Of a DNA stretch of 64,000 nt, positions 54,099 through 62,300 are shown in pieces. The notes beneath the pieces are model-generated. The model searched no databases. It saw nothing but the letters and a program-made list of their open reading frames with translations, and was not told the DNA's origin. Each line of letters opens with the position of its first letter. Positions within the stretch are counted from its first letter, which is position 1. This DNA comes from Mycolicibacterium iranicum (lineage in GTDB: Bacteria; Actinomycetota; Actinomycetes; Mycobacteriales; Mycobacteriaceae). The DNA lies in contig NZ_LWCS01000054.1 of NCBI RefSeq assembly GCF_001650495.1, forward strand, positions 62,001 through 126,000, given 5' to 3'. The position numbers and the translations under genes were made by a program.

Positions 54099-55148
54099 CT
54101 AGAAAGAGCAGCCAACCAGAATCGGCTCGGGTGTGAGTTCGATCCCGAAAGCCGTCTTGACGCCGTCTCGCACCGTCCTGGCCAGCGCAATCACGTCGCG
54201 TGAGGTCGCCGCGCCGCGATTGGTCAGCGCCAGCGCATGTTTGGTCGACAAGCGCGCAGGCGCGTCGTCGTCCGGATAACCCTTCCGGAATCCGGCGCGC
54301 TCGACCAGCCAGCCCGCAGCAAGTTTGACGCCCTCGGCGGCCGGATAATTCGGTACGGGCCCGTCGACGGCCGCGTCGAGACGCTCGAAGTCGGCCCGGG
54401 TGACGACGGGGTTGGTGAAAAAGGACCCGACGCTCCAGGTGTCGTGGTCTGCCTCGTCGAGCACCATGCCTTTGCGGGCGCGCAACGCCAGTACCGTCGC
54501 GCGAACTGTCGCCGGGTCTGCACGCTCCCCCACCTGCGTGTCGAGTGCGGCGGCGAGCTCGGCGTAGCGCAATGGCGCGCTACGTCCCGTGGCGTCGAGT
54601 TCGAACTCCACCTCCAGCACCACCCACGCCCTCGAGTGCTTCAAAATGCTTGTGCGGTAGCCGAATCGGAGGACGTCAGGGGTGACCCAGCGGTCCTGGC
54701 CGGTGGCGCGGTCGAGCAGCCGGACCCGCCGGATGGTGTCGGCGACTTCTGCGCCGTAGGCGCCGACGTTCTGCACCGGTGTCGCCCCGGCCGACCCGGG
54801 GATGCCCGACAGGCATTCCAGCCCGCCGAGCCCCTGCTCCAGGGACACGGCGACGACGTCGTCCCAGACTGCTCCCGCCTCGGCGCGCAGTACGGCACCG
54901 TCGACGGTGATCCCGGTGTTGGCGATGCGGACGACGGTGAGACCCGTCAGCTCGTCGGAGAGCACCACGTTGGAGCCGCCCGCCAGAACGAACGCATCGG
55001 GGCCGGCGGCGTTCACCGCCTCGATCACCTGCCCGGTGGTGACGCAGCTGGCCAGGCGCGCGGCGACCGGTCCGACGCGCAACGTCGTCAGCGGCGCCAG
55101 CGGCACGTTCTCGGTGAACGGCACGCCCCCCAGCAACGAAGTGCCCAC
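54099..55148 (-). CDS. murB: UDP-N-acetylenolpyruvoylglucosamine reductase
   Basis: 349 residues, MurB type I. FAD domain with [50 protein letters not shown] and YRTSIL; C-terminal domain with [23 protein letters not shown] and [19 protein letters not shown], including the catalytic serine and glutamate regions. It reduces the enolpyruvyl group to form UDP-MurNAc. GTG start at 55148; TACCGT 8 nt upstream. 26 bp from the divergent DUF2505 gene. Confidence 0.96.
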   Translation of the reverse strand: MGTSLLGGVPFTENVPLAPLTTLRVGPVAARLASCVTTGQVIEAVNAAGPDAFVLAGGSNVVLSDELTGLTVVRIANTGITVDGAVLRAEAGAVWDDVVAVSLEQGLGGLECLSGIPGSAGATPVQNVGAYGAEVADTIRRVRLLDRATGQDRWVTPDVLRFGYRTSILKHSRAWVVLEVEFELDATGRSAPLRYAELAAALDTQVGERADPATVRATVLALRARKGMVLDEADHDTWSVGSFFTNPVVTRADFERLDAAVDGPVPNYPAAEGVKLAAGWLVERAGFRKGYPDDDAPARLSTKHALALTNRGAATSRDVIALARTVRDGVKTAFGIELTPEPILVGCSF

Positions 55149-55156
55149 GGCCGGTA

Positions 55157-55166
55157 ACGGTAGCGT
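55157..55166. promoter_or_regulatory. Overlapping divergent -10 elements (murB / DUF2505)
   Basis: Minus-strand TACCGT (55157-55162) is 8 nt before the murB GTG, and plus-strand TAGCGT (55161-55166) is 8 nt before the ATG at 55175. The two hexamers share 2 bp, so the two leaderless promoters could not be occupied at once. Confidence 0.5.
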
Positions 55167-55174
55167 GGCCAGCT

Positions 55175-55696
55175 ATGCCGCGTTCATTCGACATGGCCGC
55201 CGAGTACGAGGGCACGGTCGAGCAGGTGCACAAGGCGTTCAGCGACGAGGAGTACTGGCTGGTCCGGCTCGGCGACTCCGGCGCCGACCACGCCACCCTC
55301 GACGAGATGGTCGTCGACGAGGCCGGCGGTATCCGCGTCAAGACCACGCAGACCCTGCGCGCCGACCGGCTGCCCGCGGTGGTGACGCAATTCCACCGCG
55401 GAGACCTGAGTTTCGTGCGCGAGGAGGTGTGGACACCGGTCACCGACCGACGGGCGACGGCGGTGGTGCGCGGATCGATCCCCGGAGCTCCCGCCGCGCT
55501 GACCGGTGACGCGGTGCTGTCGTCGGTGGTCGACGCGAAGGGCGGGATCGCGTCGAAAATGACGTTCAGGGCCACCGTCGAGGTACGGGTGCCGCTGGTC
55601 GGCGGCAAGATCGAGACCTTCATCGGCAGCCAACTGCTTTACCTGCTCACCGCCGAACAACGCTTCACCACGGTGTGGATCACCGAAAACAGCTGA
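55175..55696 (+). CDS. DUF2505 protein (Rv0481c-like)
   Basis: 173 residues: MAAEYEGTVEQVHKAFSDEEYWLVRL at the start and FRATVEVRVPLVGGKIETFIGSQLLYLLTAEQRFTTVWI at the end are typical of DUF2505, a START/SRPBCC-like lipid-pocket family in actinobacteria. It probably binds a hydrophobic ligand; none is known. Leaderless start with TAGCGT 8 nt upstream. Conserved next to murB. Confidence 0.85.
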   Translation: MPRSFDMAAEYEGTVEQVHKAFSDEEYWLVRLGDSGADHATLDEMVVDEAGGIRVKTTQTLRADRLPAVVTQFHRGDLSFVREEVWTPVTDRRATAVVRGSIPGAPAALTGDAVLSSVVDAKGGIASKMTFRATVEVRVPLVGGKIETFIGSQLLYLLTAEQRFTTVWITENS

Positions 55697-55705
55697 ATCG
55701 GTCTC

Positions 55706-55711
55706 TACCAT
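55706..55711 (+). promoter_or_regulatory. Leaderless -10 element of the methyltransferase gene
   Basis: TACCAT is exactly 7 nt before the ATG at 55719. The GGAG between them is too close to the start to be used as a ribosome binding site. Confidence 0.45.
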
Positions 55712-55718
55712 CGGAGTC

Positions 55719-56516
55719 ATGGGTGCGCCCATCGGACAGGTGACGCGGGGCACCACGGGCCACAACCGTCTGCGCCGCAGCGATCGCTGGCTGGTGCACT
55801 CCTCGCGCGTACGCACCGCGCTGCAGGCCTCCCCCGACCCTCTCGTCGTGGATCTCGGGTATGGCGCCAAGCCCGTCACAACTCTGGAGTTGGCGGTGCG
55901 GCTGCGGGAGGTCCGTCGCGACGTGCGGGTGATCGGGCTGGAAATCGAACCCGAGCGGGTGCGGGCCGGCCAGGCCGCTGCGCGAGACGGGGCGGCACCC
56001 GGTGTCGAATTCGCGCTCGGTGGCTTCGAATTGGCAGGCCACCGGCCAGTTCTGGTGCGCGCCTTCAACGTTCTGCGCCAGTACCCGGTCGAGGCGGTGC
56101 ACGATGCGTGGGCCGCGATGCGAGAGGGGCTGTCCGCAGGCGGTTTGATCATCGACGGTACCTGCGACGAATTGGGACGGCTGTGCTGCTGGGTGCTGCT
56201 CGACGCAGCGTCAGCGGTGAGCCTGACACTGGCGTGCGACCCGTTCGCGATCGAGAAGCCGTCCGATCTCGCAGAACGCCTGCCCAAGGTGTTGATCCAT
56301 CACAACGTCGAGGGCCAACCCATTCACACTCTGCTGCGTGCCGCCGACCGGGCATGGGCCAGTGTGGCCGGCCACGGCGTGTTCGGACCGCGGATCCGAT
56401 GGCGGGCGATGATGGATTTGCTTGTCGCCGAGGGATTTCCTGTCTCGATGCCACGCAAGAGCCTGCGCGACGGCGTACTCACCGTGCCGTGGGATGCCGT
56501 CGCCCCCGTCGGATGA
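55719..56516 (+). CDS. SAM-dependent methyltransferase-like protein
   Basis: 265 residues with a Rossmann methyltransferase start: LVVDLGYGAKPVTTLELAVRLREV (motif I), VIGLEIEPERV (acidic ribose-binding residue), GVEFALGGFEL and NVLRQYPVEAVHDAW. The middle lacks an obvious catalytic NPPY-type motif, so it may act on small molecules or be a non-catalytic relative. Divided by 22 bp from the DUF2505 gene but with its own leaderless promoter. Its 3' end overlaps the convergent DUF2330 gene by 38 bp. Confidence 0.8.
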   Translation: MGAPIGQVTRGTTGHNRLRRSDRWLVHSSRVRTALQASPDPLVVDLGYGAKPVTTLELAVRLREVRRDVRVIGLEIEPERVRAGQAAARDGAAPGVEFALGGFELAGHRPVLVRAFNVLRQYPVEAVHDAWAAMREGLSAGGLIIDGTCDELGRLCCWVLLDAASAVSLTLACDPFAIEKPSDLAERLPKVLIHHNVEGQPIHTLLRAADRAWASVAGHGVFGPRIRWRAMMDLLVAEGFPVSMPRKSLRDGVLTVPWDAVAPVG

Positions 56517-57537
56517 GCACAATCGTCAACACGCCGGCCGCCACCGGGATCATCACCACGCCGGCCAGGATCATCAGCGTCATGTTGACGTACTCGTAGC
56601 GGTACACGACGCGCTGGAACGGTTCGTCGGTCGGCGCGGGCGCGAACAGGAAGTCCGACGTGATCGCCTCCGGTTCGACGATCGAGCTCGTCATCTTCGT
56701 CAAATACGCCCCATTCGAGGCCAATTCGGTCAGCATCGGCTCATCGGTACGACCATCAACCGAACCGGCGTAGTCGATATCGACATACTGCGACAACGCA
56801 TCCGGGTCGGTGCGCTGCATCCGGTGCTCCCCGAGCGTGTAGATCACCACCGTCTGAGGGGATGTCGCCTGCGCCGACATCCGCATCGGGTAGATCAGTT
56901 CGCGGGATTCGAAGGTCAGCTTCACGGGCGCAAGCGGGCCGGTGAGCGAGGAATCCTGGGTGGTCAACCGCATCGCGACAATCGACCACCCCTCCCGCAA
57001 ATACGGATCCAGACCCGCCGAGATCTCCGATCTAAGCTCATAGCCGTTGTCCGCCAACCACTTCTGCACACCCGCCAGATCGCCACCGGACAGCGTGGTG
57101 GCTTCCAACGGGCCGAGCTGCACCTGGTCGAGAACAGTCGGCGCCCCCGACCCGGCTCCGGGCAGCGCTCCCGCCGTCATTCCCTCGGGTGAGGCAGCAC
57201 CCCCCCAACCGATCACCCACTTGCGCACCGTCTCGACCCGCGGCGCCGACAGGTCGGCCAGCACGTCGAACAGCTCGGGCGGGGCGTCCGTGACCGCCGC
57301 GGGCGTCGGAGTGGGCATCACCAGCGCCGCGTTGTCGGCCGAGGTGCTCAGATTCAGTCGCATCACCACGGTTTCGAGTGCGCCGTCACCGGTCACCAGG
57401 GCGAGTTCGTCGGCTACCCGCAATGACGGATCCGAGCTGAGCAGCCCGCCGCAGGCGCAGGCGGTTGCCGCACCCGGCGCCACCTGGGGCGCGGCGAACA
57501 GCGCACCCGCGGCGATCAGCGACCACCACCGCACCAT
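56479..57537 (-). CDS. DUF2330 membrane-anchored exported protein
   Basis: 352 residues. A signal peptide (WWSLIAAGALFAAPQVAPGAATA) leads to ACACGGLLSSDPSLRVADELALVTGDG, the cysteine pair and start typical of DUF2330. A beta-rich external domain follows, with one C-terminal membrane helix (MTLMILAGVVMIPVAAGVLTIVLI) and a basic tail. It lies 9 bp after the stop of the sodium symporter on the same strand, so it may be read through from the guanidine-regulated transcript. Unknown function. Confidence 0.8.
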   Translation of the reverse strand: MVRWWSLIAAGALFAAPQVAPGAATACACGGLLSSDPSLRVADELALVTGDGALETVVMRLNLSTSADNAALVMPTPTPAAVTDAPPELFDVLADLSAPRVETVRKWVIGWGGAASPEGMTAGALPGAGSGAPTVLDQVQLGPLEATTLSGGDLAGVQKWLADNGYELRSEISAGLDPYLREGWSIVAMRLTTQDSSLTGPLAPVKLTFESRELIYPMRMSAQATSPQTVVIYTLGEHRMQRTDPDALSQYVDIDYAGSVDGRTDEPMLTELASNGAYLTKMTSSIVEPEAITSDFLFAPAPTDEPFQRVVYRYEYVNMTLMILAGVVMIPVAAGVLTIVLIRRGRRHPTAR

Positions 57538-57546
57538 GGCGCCAGA

Positions 57547-59085
57547 CTACGTCGCCTCGGCAGGCACCTTCGCCGGAACCAGCGGCTCTTCTTCGAAACG
57601 ATCCGGGTCGTCGAGCACATCGTCGAGGTCGTCGGCGACCTTGATGTCGAGTCCACGGAGGTGAGCGGCCGGCGTGGCCAGCGACACCGCGACATAGGTG
57701 AGCAGGCCTGCGGCGAACGCGATGAACGTCGGCCAACCGTCGAACGACGCGCCGATGAGGTCGTTGGGGATGTAGAGGATGGTGTTCTCGACACCGAACA
57801 TCGTCGGCGTCAACACGAACAACCCGATCCGGACCACCAATCCGACGGCGATGGCGGCCATGGCTGCCGTCGTAGTACCCCGTCGCCACACCAGCCCCAG
57901 GATGAACGGCACCGCCAGGCAGGCCAGCATCAGATCGAAGGCCAGCGTCAACAGGATGCCCGTCTGCTGGACGTAAATCGCGAACAGAATCGAGAACAGG
58001 GTCATCGGCACCATTGCGATGCGGGTGGCTTTCAGCAACGGGTCCTTCTGGCCGGCCACATGGACGCGCCGCACGCCGCCGAGGTTGCGCACGCACACAT
58101 TGGAGATGGCCAGGATCGCACCGTTGGCAGTGGACATCGACGCGCCCACCAAACCGCACAGCACCAGGACCGTCAGCCCGATAGGGGCGTACTGATCCAG
58201 GAGCACGAACAGCACAGGGCCGTCGAGCTCCTCCGGCATGAACGAATGTGCGGCCAGCACAACGAGTCCGAACGGCACGCAGATCGCGACGACGCCTGCG
58301 GAAGCGGTGAAGCAGGCCCTGCGCGCCGCCTCGGGCGACTTCGCCGAGAACACACGCGCCATGAAGTCGATCGCGACGATGTCACCGATACCGAGTGCGA
58401 TCAGCGTCGCCCAGTTGATGACGGCGCCCTGCGCCGGATCCGACAACTGCCCCAACGCGAAAGGCCCGGTGCCTTCGGCAATGTTGATGCCGTGGGTGCT
58501 CGACATCCAGATGAACAGACCGATCGCGCCGACCAGGATCAGCGTCATCTGGATGATCGCGGTGTATGCGTCGGCGATCAGGCCGCCGGTTCCGGTGTAC
58601 GCCACCGCGATTGCCGCGATCAACACGACACCGAGCCAGTACGGCATGCCGAGGAAGTAGTTGAACAGTAGCCCGCCGGCCACGAGATTGCCGGCCACCA
58701 GCATGCAGAATGCGATGGCGAGCAGGATCGAGGAGCTGACCTCCACCGAACGGCCGAACCGCAGCCGGTAGTAGTCCGGGAACGACGTCAGCCCCATGCG
58801 GTTCATCGGCTTGGCGAAGAAGATGCCGGTGATGAGCAGGCACAGCGCCAATCCCAGCGGAAGACATGCACCGGCCCAGAAGCCGAACTCGAACGCGAGA
58901 TCAGTGTTCCCGAGGGTGGCGTTGGTGTCGACCGCAGCACCCATCAGTGCGCCGCCGACGAGCCAGAACGGCAACATCCGTCCGCCGACAAGGAAATTGG
59001 AGCTGTCGCCTTCGACTCTCTTCGACACATAGAAGCCGACGGCCACGACGACGGCGATGCTTATCGCAACCCCGAGAAGAATCAT
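57547..59085 (-). CDS. Sodium:solute symporter, probable guanidine transporter
   Basis: 512 residues and about 13 membrane helices of the SSS family: FLVGGRMLPFWLVGGALMGAAVDTNATLGNTDLAFEFG at the N terminus, SFPDYYRLRFGRS, GTGGLIADAYTAIIQMTLI and VLCGLVGASMSTANGAILAISN. The substrate cannot be read from the protein; it is inferred to be guanidine because the leader is a guanidine-I riboswitch and the divergent gene is a ureohydrolase under a guanidine-III riboswitch. ATG at 59085 with GGGAGG 9 nt upstream. The C-terminal tail is acidic (DDLDDVLDDPDRFEEE). Confidence 0.85.
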   Translation of the reverse strand: MILLGVAISIAVVVAVGFYVSKRVEGDSSNFLVGGRMLPFWLVGGALMGAAVDTNATLGNTDLAFEFGFWAGACLPLGLALCLLITGIFFAKPMNRMGLTSFPDYYRLRFGRSVEVSSSILLAIAFCMLVAGNLVAGGLLFNYFLGMPYWLGVVLIAAIAVAYTGTGGLIADAYTAIIQMTLILVGAIGLFIWMSSTHGINIAEGTGPFALGQLSDPAQGAVINWATLIALGIGDIVAIDFMARVFSAKSPEAARRACFTASAGVVAICVPFGLVVLAAHSFMPEELDGPVLFVLLDQYAPIGLTVLVLCGLVGASMSTANGAILAISNVCVRNLGGVRRVHVAGQKDPLLKATRIAMVPMTLFSILFAIYVQQTGILLTLAFDLMLACLAVPFILGLVWRRGTTTAAMAAIAVGLVVRIGLFVLTPTMFGVENTILYIPNDLIGASFDGWPTFIAFAAGLLTYVAVSLATPAAHLRGLDIKVADDLDDVLDDPDRFEEEPLVPAKVPAEAT

Positions 59086-59114
59086 GCGCAGGAGCCTCCC
59101 GATAGTGATTGGAG

Positions 59115-59220
59115 TCTCCCGGGCTTTTGTCCCGCCGTGGAACGACCGGGCTCCGATGCCGGCCGCCTGCGCCTCTTGGACCAGACCCGGCCCGATTCGC
59201 TCGGCCCGGCGGAACCCTAG
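59115..59220 (-). promoter_or_regulatory. Guanidine-I (ykkC subtype 1) riboswitch
   Basis: Read on the minus strand the leader has the consensus blocks in order: CTAGGGTTCCG (59210-59220), CTGGTCCAAGAG (59173-59184) and GGGACAAAAGCCCGGGAGA (59115-59133), separated by two GC-rich helices. These are the hallmarks of the ykkC guanidine-I aptamer. CTCC just downstream (59111-59114) could pair with the GGAG of the ribosome binding site (59095-59100), which suggests control of translation of the symporter. Confidence 0.9.
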
Positions 59221-59389
59221 GCGCGCCCCACACTTTTTCTGCGGGTCCCAGTCAGGAAAGACCTGGTGTGTTTCATGAGGTCGCGTGGCACGTTAACGAT
59301 GCGTTTCGGGTAGGGCGGCACGAGCGCAGCGACCGGGGAATCCGCGCAGCGCTGGACAGAGATTCGGGAGCGTGCCAACAATGGCGCCA

Positions 59390-59411
59390 GGCGCGGTGAG
59401 ATCACCGCGCC
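59390..59411. promoter_or_regulatory. 22-bp palindrome abutting the guanidine-III aptamer
   Basis: GGCGCGGTGA-GA-TCACCGCGCC has perfect 10-bp arms around a 2-bp centre. It touches the first base of the guanidine-III element. It may be a protein operator for the hydrolase promoter, or an extra stem in the leader RNA. Confidence 0.55.
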
Positions 59412-59453
59412 CCGGACGAGGTGCGTCGTACCCGGTCAGCGACAAGACGACGC
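59412..59453 (+). promoter_or_regulatory. Guanidine-III (ykkC-III) riboswitch
   Basis: The sequence begins CCGGACGAGGTGCG, continues ACCCGGTCAGCGACAAG and ends ACGACGC. CCGG at the start pairs with CCGG of ACCCGGTC, and GCGTCGT (59423-59429) pairs perfectly with ACGACGC (59447-59453) to make the class III pseudoknot. Compared with the Thermobifida-type sequence as I remember it, one pair is changed on both strands and one C is inserted in the loop. It stops 5 nt before the AGGAG of the ureohydrolase gene, so binding should mask or expose that site. Confidence 0.9.
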
Positions 59454-59467
59454 GTTCAGGAGAACTC

Positions 59468-60616
59468 ATGTCCGATCGACCAGATCCGTCGCTCCCCAAT
59501 GCCGAAGGCGCCTGGGCTCAACAGGTGGAAGCCGATCTCGGCGACCGCCGGCTGCGCGAGGAGATCGAACGCGGCCTCAGCTACGGCCTGGAGGCTGCTC
59601 CGACGATCAACGACAGGACCATCTCGACGTTCGTCCGCGGCGAGAAGCCTCATTTCGCCGGAGAGCGCGGAACGTTCTTGAAGTGCCCGTTCATCGAGGA
59701 TGTCAACGAAGTCGACGACGCCGAGGTCGCGATCTTCGGCGTCCCGCTCGACGCCGGCGCGACGTACCGGCCCGGCACACGGTTCGGCCCGCAGGGCATC
59801 CGCCGCTCCACCAACCTGTTCGGCACCTACAACTACGAGTCGGGGGTCGACCTGCGTGAGCAGCTCAACATGGTCGACATCGGCGACGTCTTCACCATCC
59901 CCGGCAATCTGGAGAAATCGTTCGACCAGATCAGCACTGCGATGGCTCACGTCGCCCAGAAGGGCGTCATGCCCATAGTTCTCGGCGGCGACCACTCGAT
60001 CGGCTTCCCCACCATCCGCGGGCTGGCGCCCTACATGGACGGCAACATCGGCATCATCCATTTCGACCGACACGTCGACACCCAGGAAACCGACCTGGAC
60101 GAGCGGATGCACACCACCCCGTGGTTCCACGCCACCAACATCAAGAACGCGCCGGCGACGAATCTGGTGCAGATCGGTATCGGCGGTTGGCAGAGCCCCC
60201 GCGAAGGCGTGAAAGTGGGGCGCGAACGCAAGTCGACGGTGATCACGGTCGGCGACGTGGAGAGGGTCGGTATCGAGAAGATCGCGGAAACGGCACTCGA
60301 GATCGCCTGGAAGGGCGCCAAAGCCGTCTACTTGTCGTTCGACATCGACGTGATCGACGCCGGTTTCGTGCCGGGCACCGGTTGGCCGGAGCCCGGAGGT
60401 CTGCTGCCGCGCGAGGCGCTGAACCTGGTCAAGATGATCTCCGAGCCCGGCCTGGCCGGCATCGAGGTGGTGGAATGCTCGCCGCCCTACGACTGGGCCG
60501 AGCAGACGGCCCTGATGAGTTCGCGGGTGATCCTCGACAGCCTCGCCGCGCAAGTGCGTTCGGGCAAGCTCGGCAAGAAGGCCGCCAAGGCCAACCGGCC
60601 CGCCTGGGGTCCGTAA
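59468..60616 (+). CDS. Ureohydrolase; probable guanidine hydrolase, usually annotated agmatinase
   Basis: 382 residues with the binuclear metal motifs of the arginase/agmatinase superfamily: GGDHS (about 173-177), HFDRHVD (about 197-203) and SFDIDVIDAGFVPGTG (about 290-305). The usual DAHxD alanine is Arg and the DP of the third motif is DA. An extended N terminus (about 80 residues) precedes the fold. Length and these changes suit the guanidine hydrolase branch, which splits guanidine into urea and ammonia with nickel. Start ATG has AGGAG 5 nt upstream, next to the guanidine-III RNA. No nickel-chaperone gene lies in the window. Confidence 0.85.
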   Translation: MSDRPDPSLPNAEGAWAQQVEADLGDRRLREEIERGLSYGLEAAPTINDRTISTFVRGEKPHFAGERGTFLKCPFIEDVNEVDDAEVAIFGVPLDAGATYRPGTRFGPQGIRRSTNLFGTYNYESGVDLREQLNMVDIGDVFTIPGNLEKSFDQISTAMAHVAQKGVMPIVLGGDHSIGFPTIRGLAPYMDGNIGIIHFDRHVDTQETDLDERMHTTPWFHATNIKNAPATNLVQIGIGGWQSPREGVKVGRERKSTVITVGDVERVGIEKIAETALEIAWKGAKAVYLSFDIDVIDAGFVPGTGWPEPGGLLPREALNLVKMISEPGLAGIEVVECSPPYDWAEQTALMSSRVILDSLAAQVRSGKLGKKAAKANRPAWGP

Positions 60617-60617
60617 C

Positions 60618-60623
60618 TAGTCT
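60618..60623 (+). promoter_or_regulatory. Leaderless -10 element of the nitrilase-family gene
   Basis: TAGTCT begins 2 bp after the ureohydrolase stop codon and is exactly 7 nt before the ATG at 60631. The nitrilase gene therefore probably has its own promoter and need not depend on the guanidine riboswitch. Confidence 0.5.
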
Positions 60624-60630
60624 GGCAGCC

Positions 60631-61446
60631 ATGCGCATCGCCCTCGCCCAGATCCGCAGTAGTGCCGACCCGGCGGTGAACCTCGGCCTCGTGGAGGACT
60701 ACACGGGGCGGGCCGCCGAAGCCGGGGCGTCGCTCGTCCTGTTTCCCGAGGCGACGATGGTCCGTTTCGGCGTCCCCCTCGGCGGGATTGCGGAGCCGTT
60801 CGACGGGCCGTGGGCCACCGGAGTCCGGCAGATCGCGGCCAGCGCGGGCGTTGTCGTCGTCGCCGGCATGTTCGTCCCGTCTGACGACGGTAGAGCTTTC
60901 AACACGTTGATCGCGACCGGGCCCGGGGTGGACGCGCGCTACGACAAGATCCACCTCTACGACGCCTTCGGATTCTCGGAGTCCAAGACCGTCGCCGCGG
61001 GGCGGGAACCGGTGGTCATCACGGTCGACGGTGTGAAGGTCGGCCTGACGCTGTGCTACGACATCCGCTTTCCGGAGCTGTACGTCGAGCTGGCCGGACG
61101 GGGCGCCGAGCTGATCACAGCGCACGCCTCATGGGGAACGGGCCCCGGCAAGCTCGATCAGTGGACGCTGCTGGCCAGAGCGCGCGCGATCGACACCAGC
61201 AGTGTGGTCGCCGCCGTCGGCCAGGCCTATCCCGGCGACGAGGTCGCGGCCCTCGGCCCCACCGGCGTCGGCGGCAGCCTCGTGGCGTCGGCTCTGGGCG
61301 AAGTGCTGGTCTCGGCGGGCCACGAACCGGAACTTCTGGTGTGCGATGTCGACCTGGACGCAGCACGAAAGGCCCGCGAGACCGTGGCGGTGATGCACAA
61401 CCGCTCAGGTGCAGCTCAACACCGTAAGGCACAATCGCTGAGGTGA
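60631..61446 (+). CDS. Carbon-nitrogen hydrolase (Rv0480c-like)
   Basis: 271 residues of the nitrilase superfamily: the catalytic Glu in VLFPEATM, Lys in YDKIHLYDAFGFSES and Cys in LTLCYDIRFPELYVELA, with the final VMHNRSG typical. Members such as Nit1/Nit2 and omega-amidase hydrolyse amides; deaminated-glutathione amidase is one candidate. The gene is common to mycobacteria in this position and is not specific to the guanidine locus. It overlaps the next gene by 4 bp. Confidence 0.9.
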   Translation: MRIALAQIRSSADPAVNLGLVEDYTGRAAEAGASLVLFPEATMVRFGVPLGGIAEPFDGPWATGVRQIAASAGVVVVAGMFVPSDDGRAFNTLIATGPGVDARYDKIHLYDAFGFSESKTVAAGREPVVITVDGVKVGLTLCYDIRFPELYVELAGRGAELITAHASWGTGPGKLDQWTLLARARAIDTSSVVAAVGQAYPGDEVAALGPTGVGGSLVASALGEVLVSAGHEPELLVCDVDLDAARKARETVAVMHNRSGAAQHRKAQSLR

Positions 61447-62300
61447 GTAATCCCTGGGCACCTCCGCCGCAACCGCACGGCCCGCCGCCGGGGCAGTTCC
61501 CGCAGGACCCCGGCTATCCGCCGGCCGCCCCCACCGAGGAAGACGCTTCGGCCGGCGCGAAGCTGAAGCGGATCTTCAGCGACCCGATCTCGATCGTCCT
61601 GGTCGTGGTCATCGTCCTGGCTCTGGTGTTCGCCGGCCTGCTCGGCGGTGAGCTCTACGCCCGCAGCCGCGCCGACACCATCGTCGCAGGCACCGTCGAA
61701 TGCGTCGTCCAGGACGATGCGACCGCCTCCTTCGGGGTGATGCCGCCGTTCCTGCTGCAGCACATGTCCGGCCATTACACGAACATCCGGATCGAGACGG
61801 CGGGCAATCAAATCCGCGATGCCAAGGGCATGAAGGTCAACCTCGAGATCAACGACGTCCGCATCGAGGACACCGCGACGTCCAGTGGTTCCATCGGCTC
61901 GCTGGTCGCCAACATCAGTTGGAGCGCCGAGGGCATCAAGGAGACCATCCAAGGTGCCATTCCGCTGGTGGGCAGCTTCGTCAACGGCGTGACCACCAAT
62001 GCGAACGACGGCACCATCGAGCTCGAAGGTGCGCTCGGCAGCATCACCGCCAAACCGGAGGTCGTCAACGGCGGACTCTCGCTACAGGTCCAGCAGGTCA
62101 CCGGGCTCGGATTCACGCTGCCCCGCGAAGCGGTGCAGCCTGCGCTCGATGCTTTCACCGCGGAACTGACGCAGAACTATCCGATGGACATCAAAGCCGA
62201 TTCGGTCGAGGTCACCGATTCCGGTGTGGTGAGCCAGTTCTCGACGCAGAACGCGTCGATCCCGAAGGGCGAGCAGGACCCCTGCTTCGCGTCTCTCTAG
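61443..62300 (+). CDS. DUF2993 (LmeA-like) lipid-binding membrane protein (Rv0479c-like)
   Basis: 285 residues. A Pro-rich cytoplasmic start ([20 protein letters not shown]), one membrane helix (about residues 54-76) and an external domain with the DUF2993 strand-helix pattern ([48 protein letters not shown]). DUF2993 proteins have TULIP-type lipid-binding folds; LmeA helps lipomannan synthesis. This is the paralogue beside deoC. GTG overlaps the nitrilase gene. Its stop shares CTAG with deoC in convergent orientation. Confidence 0.82.
   Translation: MSNPWAPPPQPHGPPPGQFPQDPGYPPAAPTEEDASAGAKLKRIFSDPISIVLVVVIVLALVFAGLLGGELYARSRADTIVAGTVECVVQDDATASFGVMPPFLLQHMSGHYTNIRIETAGNQIRDAKGMKVNLEINDVRIEDTATSSGSIGSLVANISWSAEGIKETIQGAIPLVGSFVNGVTTNANDGTIELEGALGSITAKPEVVNGGLSLQVQQVTGLGFTLPREAVQPALDAFTAELTQNYPMDIKADSVEVTDSGVVSQFSTQNASIPKGEQDPCFASL

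Noticed and set aside
59390-59411. Palindrome as an intrinsic terminator
   Set aside because: No T tract follows it, and it is upstream of the hydrolase in its own leader.
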